Shown here: piece by piece, positions 21,501-27,076 of the stretch | Layout of the letters: each line of letters opens with the position of its first letter | How positions within the stretch are numbered: position 1 is the stretch's first letter | Source of the DNA: Pelargonium nanum | Lineage: Eukaryota; Streptophyta; Magnoliopsida; Geraniales; Geraniaceae | NCBI GenBank assembly: GCA_036897485.1 | Contig: JAYMTF010001029.1 | Location: 1-27,076 of the forward strand | Direction of reading: 5' to 3' | DNA: 27,076 nucleotides | The notes under the pieces: generated by a model | Told to the model about the DNA's origin: nothing | What the model saw: only the letters and a program-made list of their open reading frames with translations | Database searches by the model: none | Translations under genes and position numbers: made by a program

Positions 21501-24500
21501 CTGTTCTCTTAAATGCCTAGCAACGATCCTATTTAAACAACAATTTCCACCTTACGGAGTTTTGCTTCATCAAACCAGAACCAATGCCCTGTGTAGTTAA
21601 ATTGGAAAGGAAGCAGAATTGTAACACCAATGTATAGATAATGCCAAAGATTAGGGTAAAATGCAAATAGGTATATTCCATATTATGATAGCTTTTACCT
21701 GAAACCAGCTGGAATTATGATGTAATATGCAACAAATTATTTGTAAGAGATATATGTACTTATTTTCTATATACCACATTCTTTTCAAGCCCAGTTATAG
21801 TAATTTAAGGACAGCAATGTGCCATTGAATCTAATGGCTCACTTGTACTTCCCTAGTAAAAGAACAACCCACAAGGTATGATGAGATTGCTAGGGGATGG
21901 GGTGCCATGTTCAAATTATACATCAGATCAGAAAAAAAGTTATCTCAAAATACTAAACTGTCAAAGCTTTTCTGCCCCAAAGTGATGGCCCCTAGCAATT
22001 AAAAATCACAACAAACATTTTGATATTGTCTCTTTTGCTTTTGACAATCAGACAATTGACACTAAAAAGTTGTTTACAAGTGATACCCAAGTTCCACAAA
22101 AAGAGAGAAAAAATAAGTATTTGAAATGTGTTTTCCAGTATAAAGGCAGAGCAATGAGGAGGGTGCCAAAAAGTTGACATCAATGGTAGCAGAGGAATAA
22201 TTGGACCTTCCTGAATGAGAAATGCAAGAATTATTTAACAGCGTTTTCCTTTCGTTCAAAACTCAAGGAACAGTATGTTATCTCTCAGTTTCAGTTTAAA
22301 GAGTAGTGTATTCCACACTAAAAATTATTGGCGAACTGATACAGGAACCAACAAAGAGCCTAAAAGCAAATTACCTGGTGGTGTTTGCCATGTGATCTGT
22401 ACCCTCTTGCACTTCTCCCAAAGAGGCTCATATGGATCCAATATCACTTTTGGACTCGGAGGAGTCTCCAACCGGTTTGGAACTTTTGAGGGAAGTGTCA
22501 TGGGTTTATTCGGTTCCTCTGTTCTAGGTTTTACCTGCTCCTCAAGTTTAGGCTCAAGTTTAGGCTGCACCTGTTCCTCAATTTTAGGTTGAATAGTGAC
22601 TTTAGATACTGGAAGACCTTTGCTTGGTTGAGTAGTTGAAGATTTGGTTAAGTTTTGCATCTTCGCCTTATGATTTTCGTTGGACGAGGAACCAGTTTTT
22701 CCATACTTGCTTTGCATAAAGTGTGCTCGCATTTTTGCTTTTTGAATATCATCAGCTGACATTGGGCGACCTTGGCTCACTCTTGTCACCTGAGGGCTTC
22801 TGCCAGATGATTTTTGCTGAGGTTGTTCCACCAATTGAACTTTTCGGCGCTCGCGATTTTCTGTAACTAGCTAAGGCAAAATACTTTCACAAATGCTTAC
22901 GAAAAGGAGCAGCGGTTGCATATTAGTTTCAGACAGTCAATTAACACCTAGATTTCCAGCAAGGGCCGTGCAATGAATTGCAATTAGAAAGATCATGAAA
23001 GTTACATTTTTCTTTTCCGATAAGGCCCTAAAACCTCACGTCTGGATGAGATATCACCATTATTTTACCGGACCATGGGCTATAGAGAAAAGACTAGTGT
23101 TGTATTATCATCATCATCATCATTAGTGAGTTGTAGTCCTTGCATAGACATATCCCTGATTGGGCCCATGTTTAGGGACAAAATCAATTGACAGCTGATT
23201 CGAGACTGCATTCATTATCTAACAGTTAAAAAGTGATTTCTTTTATTAACTGAAAAGTAAAATAAAAACTCATAATAAAACAAAACTTGAGGATACGAGA
23301 TGAAGATGCGCCTAAAATGAGCTTCCTATTTGTTTCATCAGCAGGTGCAGGCAGCAATTTCAGTGTTTGTGGAGATTCCAAATTCCTGATCAATAAAATT
23401 CAGGATTAATACATTTGGTAATTACTACAATGACAAATGGCTGACTGTCTCTAAGACATATGAATCAAACATATAACCTGAAATTCTCTGAACTTTCATA
23501 CGAGGCTGCAAGAATCTCCTCCTGTGAAGCAAGAACAAAATTCAAAAACTACCCAACAAAATTGCTAATCACATTCATCATTACATGTTGTAAAGCACTC
23601 ACAGATATGTCAAGATTTGACTGCCATGATTCATCCCCCATGATTTCACAAAAACTGCATATAATAAGAGTGCAACAATGAGAAACTGATTAAACAAACT
23701 GGTTGAGTATACAAGGTAATCATAGACGCTTGCCTCTGCTTCAACATTATCTCTTTCTGTTCAGTATACGAAGATTTCGTTCCATTGGGTTTCTTCAAGG
23801 CTTGGCTTCTTGCAAACATTTTGCTCCATTTTGCTAACAAAATCCTCGCCCTGTTTGATATGTCTGATCTTCAAATCAGATATAAATGAGTTTCAAAAAT
23901 ATTACAAAGAAATAACAACAAAGGACAGGTAAAAGATTTTCTTTTCAAGTCAGCGAAACGACACTCTACTTTTAAGTACACCAAACTACTGGGATTAGAG
24001 ATAAAGTGTTTAAGTTCAGATCACGCGTTCATAGCTATCCTTTTCAATAGTAGAGACAAAAGCACACCTGATGACCTGTAAAATCGCAGTCTGTTAACAC
24101 TTTGCAGTATGGCTGACATGTGTACAGGGAGAGCTTTATGTAGAGGCAAATGACAAAGTACCTGTATGCAAGCAATGGGATAACAATTTAATCCCAGAGT
24201 ATGGTAGGCAAGGAATGTCATCAGCACACAGCATATATATGTACCTTAAGGATGACAACCAAAATACTTGTTTGCTCTTCATTAGCTGCTTGACTCAACC
24301 ATGTTGCTATAATCATCACGCCACCCTTAGTTAAGAACCTACAACATTGTTAAAACAATGACTCTGCTTGTAAAAAACAAGACAATGGTTGTTTCAAGGA
24401 ATGAGGCTGGAACATAGATTAAAATCATGTAAGTACCAATGTAATACTGAAGGATTTTGTATCTGCAAGATCCACTCCATCAATTTCACTTGACCTGAAA

Positions 24501-25552
24501 ATGTTTCTTCTTTCCGCATCAAACTGAAAATACTTTCAATAAAATGCTTATCTGAGTCATCAACCCCGTGTAAAGTTTCATCTTGTGTCGAACATGATGG
24601 TGTTTCTTCAACACTAGTTGGACCCACAGAGTTCAAGGGAACAGGATCAATAGGTATAGCAGGATCAGAGTCAGTTGAGACCCCATCCTGCAGTAGATTG
24701 CAAGCATTAGATTTGATGGCCTTTTCTCTTGACAACCTGACAATCCTTCGTACTCTTGAACGCTGACCAGCAAAAAAATCCCGGACCTATAAATTCACAA
24801 AACAAAGAAATGTTAGCAATGACTTGCGGTTATTAAGCAGGAATACCCAAGTTGACTACATGATTGGAATGAAGACAGAAAAAGGAGAGAGCTAAAGATT
24901 AACCACACACATCTCATTATGAAAAGAGAGAAGAGGAGAACTAAAGAAAAATAAAAGTGCAATAAACTTAACCTGTGTGACTGTAACGCCAAATAGAGCA
25001 CTGATCTCACGGGATTCCTTCTTGCTAATTGCATCTTTAATAGAGAAAATCGATTGCATATATTTTACAGCCTTTGGATTCAATAAATCTCTAGGCCTTT
25101 TTCCTGCACAAGTCAGTGTACGTATAATTACACTAACTAAACAAATACAAAAATTATCATGCTTCAGATTCAAAAAAATTCCAAACACTCAGAAATCTCT
25201 CTTACCCATTTATTTTGTAAATCTAGAAAGGTATAAGGTAAGCAAACTGAAGATTATAACAATGCATTTTGAACCAGTCTAAGTCTAATTTCAGCTTCGA
25301 GGCTAAAGGACATAAAGGAAGTAATTTTAGTTCCAACTGATGTTGGAAGATCAATCATATAGAAATATTCTTGAAATAACTTGTAAAAAGCCAATCCTAA
25401 GGGTTGGCTGAATAAACATGCAACAGAGATCTAAGAGATCTCCAATGAGGTTCCTAAGAAATGAATACAGGCCCAAAAAGTTGACAATATCATTAACCAC
25501 TGGATATTAGAAAATGAAACTTACCAATTTTTATGGATAGAGCATCAGCCGC
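18589..25552 (-). CDS. LD: LUMINIDEPENDENS (LD), homeodomain flowering-time regulator, 5' partial
   Basis: Twelve exons: 25552-25525, 25103-24973, 24786-24437, 24338-24245, 24161-24068, 23863-23734, 23654-23603, 23521-23478, 23385-23297, 22860-22375, 20475-19928 and 19428-18589. They keep one frame (961 residues to the TGA). The frame starts AADALSIKIGKRPRDLLNPK, which in Arabidopsis LD follows an N-terminal segment of about 60 residues, so the first exon or exons lie off the right edge. Domains: a divergent homeodomain at about 11-73; a TFIIS N-terminal-like helical domain at about 133-255 (GQVKLMEWILQIQ, VLCHLPLHKA, RFYRSSDISNRA); the RPMSADDIQKAKMR block; NPKEPWDVEMDYDDSL; EPDLELLAVLLKNPELVFAL; and the C-terminal ESWSPDNSP with a basic tail. 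LD is a nuclear protein of the autonomous flowering pathway that lowers FLC expression in Arabidopsis, reported to act with FLD and SUF4. The total of about 1020 residues is close to Arabidopsis (953). The 24068/23863 junction and GC donor at 23733 are chosen by homology; alternatives exist. Confidence 0.95.
20476..22374 (-). other. Largest fully contained LD intron (1.9 kb) with tandem repeat
   Basis: The intron is bounded by CCACCAG|GTAATT and TTTCTGCAG|AAATGG. It is AT-rich with no internal ORF of interest. A 60-bp unit beginning TTAGCATGGATTA/TTAACATGGATTA is repeated at 20830-20889 and 20890-20948, with a third partial copy from 20949. Confidence 0.7.
20830..20971. repeat. Tandem 60-bp repeat, 2.3 copies, in LD intron
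   Basis: Unit starts are at 20830, 20890 and 20949. Units 1 and 2 share the order TTANCATGGATTA ... TAANGGAACC.TGTGC.AAT.TT.... The third breaks off after about 20 bp. Unit divergence suggests an old duplication. Confidence 0.7.
23107..23124. repeat. (ATC)n microsatellite in LD intron
   Basis: TATCATCATCATCATCATTA lies in the intron between exons 23385-23297 and 22860-22375. A simple trinucleotide run with no coding meaning. Confidence 0.8.
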
Positions 25553-26160
25553 CTGCACATTGGAAAAAGAAAAAATAACAATAAACGCATATGAGTAATA
25601 ATGTTCACTACACATTGTCATTAACAACATAACTACAACCAATAATACTTGTATAACAAATAACATCAGAATGGGTTATTCACAATTTCACATTTCATTT
25701 GATGGTCCAAGGCATTAGTAAAAAAAGAAGGCAATATCATCATTCTACCAAGCATGCCTTGATATAAGGCACGAATGACAAAACCAGTTTCAATTAAGAA
25801 AATTATGGGGCTCAAATATAGACCTGGTGGATCAAGGTATGGTCACAAAACCAGCTCCCCAGCTCTAATTCTTTTGGAAAGAACATAAATAACTTGTAAT
25901 TAAAATTATAAATATGAACAAAATTTGTGGCCAAATATAGATGCTTACCTCTATCAAAGTATTCTACAGAACATAACATGCAATTACAACATTTTTACAG
26001 CTTAGTGACTTGGCATGAAACCTCTTAGTACATGCAAAGCCGCTGACCATGATACCAGCCTAGCCGGCACTATTGCAAAAAAAAAAAAAAAAAAAAAAAA
26101 AAATTGGTCACAAGGAGGCGTATTGTTAGCAAAAGCAGAAGGACGAAAATAGTCATGCCA
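25553..26160. other. LD 5' intron, part without recognised features
   Basis: AT-rich sequence upstream (on the minus strand) of the 28-nt LD exon. No exon matching the LD N terminus (the MELL-type segment) could be found up to the window edge, so this intron spans at least 1.5 kb. Confidence 0.6.
26077..26103 (+). repeat. Poly(A) run of 27
   Basis: A homopolymer of A directly follows CGGCACTATTGC. It could be the tail of a retroposed sequence, but no upstream family was recognised and no target-site duplication is obvious. Confidence 0.7.
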
Positions 26161-26164
26161 ATTT

Positions 26165-26420
26165 TACTACAAGAAAACATGCGATTTTTGACGGAAAATT
26201 CCGTCACAAAACACTAATTTTCCGTCAAAACTAAAGAGTATTGACGAATTTTTTGACGAAATAATTCTGTCAGAAAACATGGCGTCAGAAATCGTTTTGA
26301 CGGAAATATTGATGGACAATTTCGTCAAAATTTCCGTAAAAAATCTTTGACAAAAATTCCGTCAAAAATCATTTATATTCCGTCAAAAATATTTTAAAAA
26401 AATATTGTATTTTTTTATTA
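26165..26420 (+). mobile_element. CACTA-like transposon end inside LD intron
   Basis: TACTACAAGAAAAC matches the common plant CACTA terminus CACTACAAGAAAA apart from the first base. Immediately inside are about ten copies, in both orientations, of GACGGAA/TTCCGTC variants (for example TTTTTGACGGAAAATTCCGTC, TTTTCCGTCAAAA, AATTCCGTCAAAAATC). These are subterminal repeats typical of CACTA elements. No opposite terminus (TTTTCTTGTAGTG) was found before the window edge and no transposase ORF is visible, so the element may be incomplete, may extend further, or may have lost its other end. Confidence 0.55.
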
Positions 26421-26814
26421 TTGTAGCAACTTACAATGACAAAATGAACTACTAAATTAAAAAATAAATAAAAAATTGTTAATATATTAATTATTCAAAT
26501 TCAACAAGTAAAGTAATAAGACTGTATTTTACAATGAAAAAATTATTAAAAGAACTGAATAAAACTAATTTCATCCATTAGACTGTATTACAAGTATCAT
26601 TAAACATCACGTGAATCTACATAATTGTAAAGATAACGCTCTTGCTCCATTCCAGTCTCTAGCAAACTTCTGTATAATCTCTTATAATGTATGCCGTTCA
26701 AGAGAGACCCCAAAAAATCTAGGTAGCGGATCTAGATGTTCCTGACAAAAGGAATCAACAAATTAATATCCTCTAAGTTAAAGCAAAAGAGGCAGTGCTT
26801 AAAAAAAATAGGGT

Positions 26815-27076
26815 TAAAAGCAAATATGGTACCCAAACTTTGGCTGGAAACCCAATTTAGTACCCAAACTTTTATTCTACCAGAAGTGGTACCCAAACTT
26901 TAATTTTGAACCCAATTTGGTGCCTACGTTAGACTCCGTCAATTGTTCCGTTAAATAATATATATGTGTACTAATGAGTGCTGACGTGGACAAAACGCGC
27001 TGACATGGCAAATTTTTCCACCAACTATTTGCTGATGTGGAAAATAATAATTATTTTTAATTAAAAAAACAAAATA
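26815..27076. repeat. GGTACCCAAACTTT-type dispersed plant repeat, truncated by the window edge
   Basis: The motif TACCCAAACTTT occurs at about 26830, 26861 and 26890, spaced about 30 bp and alternating with CCCAATTT(A/G)GT. It is followed by GACTCCGTCAATTGTTCCGTTAA and GCTGACGTGGACAA/GCTGACATGGCAA/GCTGATGTGGAAA. This layout is a widespread terminal block of plant repeats whose family I cannot fix from sequence alone. It continues past the right edge. Confidence 0.5.

Noticed and set aside
26041-26103. TGGTATCATGG (minus strand) looks like a tRNA-Met type primer-binding site.
   Set aside because: It diverges after eight bases and no LTR borders it.

Overview
This is nuclear DNA from a dicot plant. 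Intergenic and intronic sequence is AT-rich, genes have many GT-AG introns, and non-autonomous DNA-transposon-like repeats sit between and inside genes. The proteins match plant-only families. Nothing in the sequence fixes the species.

Three protein genes can be read with exon structure. (1) Plus strand, about 3.18-8.9 kb: a plant ELM2/SANT-type chromatin protein of 875 residues. It has two 5'-UTR exons, two coding exons and a 17-codon upstream ORF split by an intron. (2) Minus strand, 14789-12934: an INDETERMINATE DOMAIN (IDD) C2H2 zinc-finger transcription factor of 527 residues in three exons, with a GC-AG first intron. (3) Minus strand, 25552-18589: LUMINIDEPENDENS (LD), the homeodomain/TFIIS-N-like flowering-time regulator. 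Twelve coding exons (961 residues) lie here; the N-terminal exon or exons are beyond the right edge. One LD intron also appears to be GC-AG.

Between genes 1 and 2 (about 10.36-12.14 kb, minus strand) is a candidate undescribed transcription unit. It has a housekeeping-style promoter (tandem teloboxes, site II elements, TATA box), a short spliced leader and two frame-compatible small exons ending in an acidic, Gly/Asn-rich C-terminus that I do not recognise. Between genes 2 and 3 lies a decayed fragment of nuclear 25S rRNA (about 15.65-16.04 kb, minus strand) with many C-to-T type changes.

The rest is AT-rich intergenic DNA with microsatellites, short tandem duplications, hAT/CACTA-like MITE remnants and two copies of a SINE-like block. 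The first visible LD intron carries a CACTA-like end with many GACGGAA/TTCCGTC subterminal repeats and another repeat that runs off the right edge. Two of the three genes have known links to chromatin or flowering and one is a developmental transcription factor, but nothing suggests they form a functional cluster.
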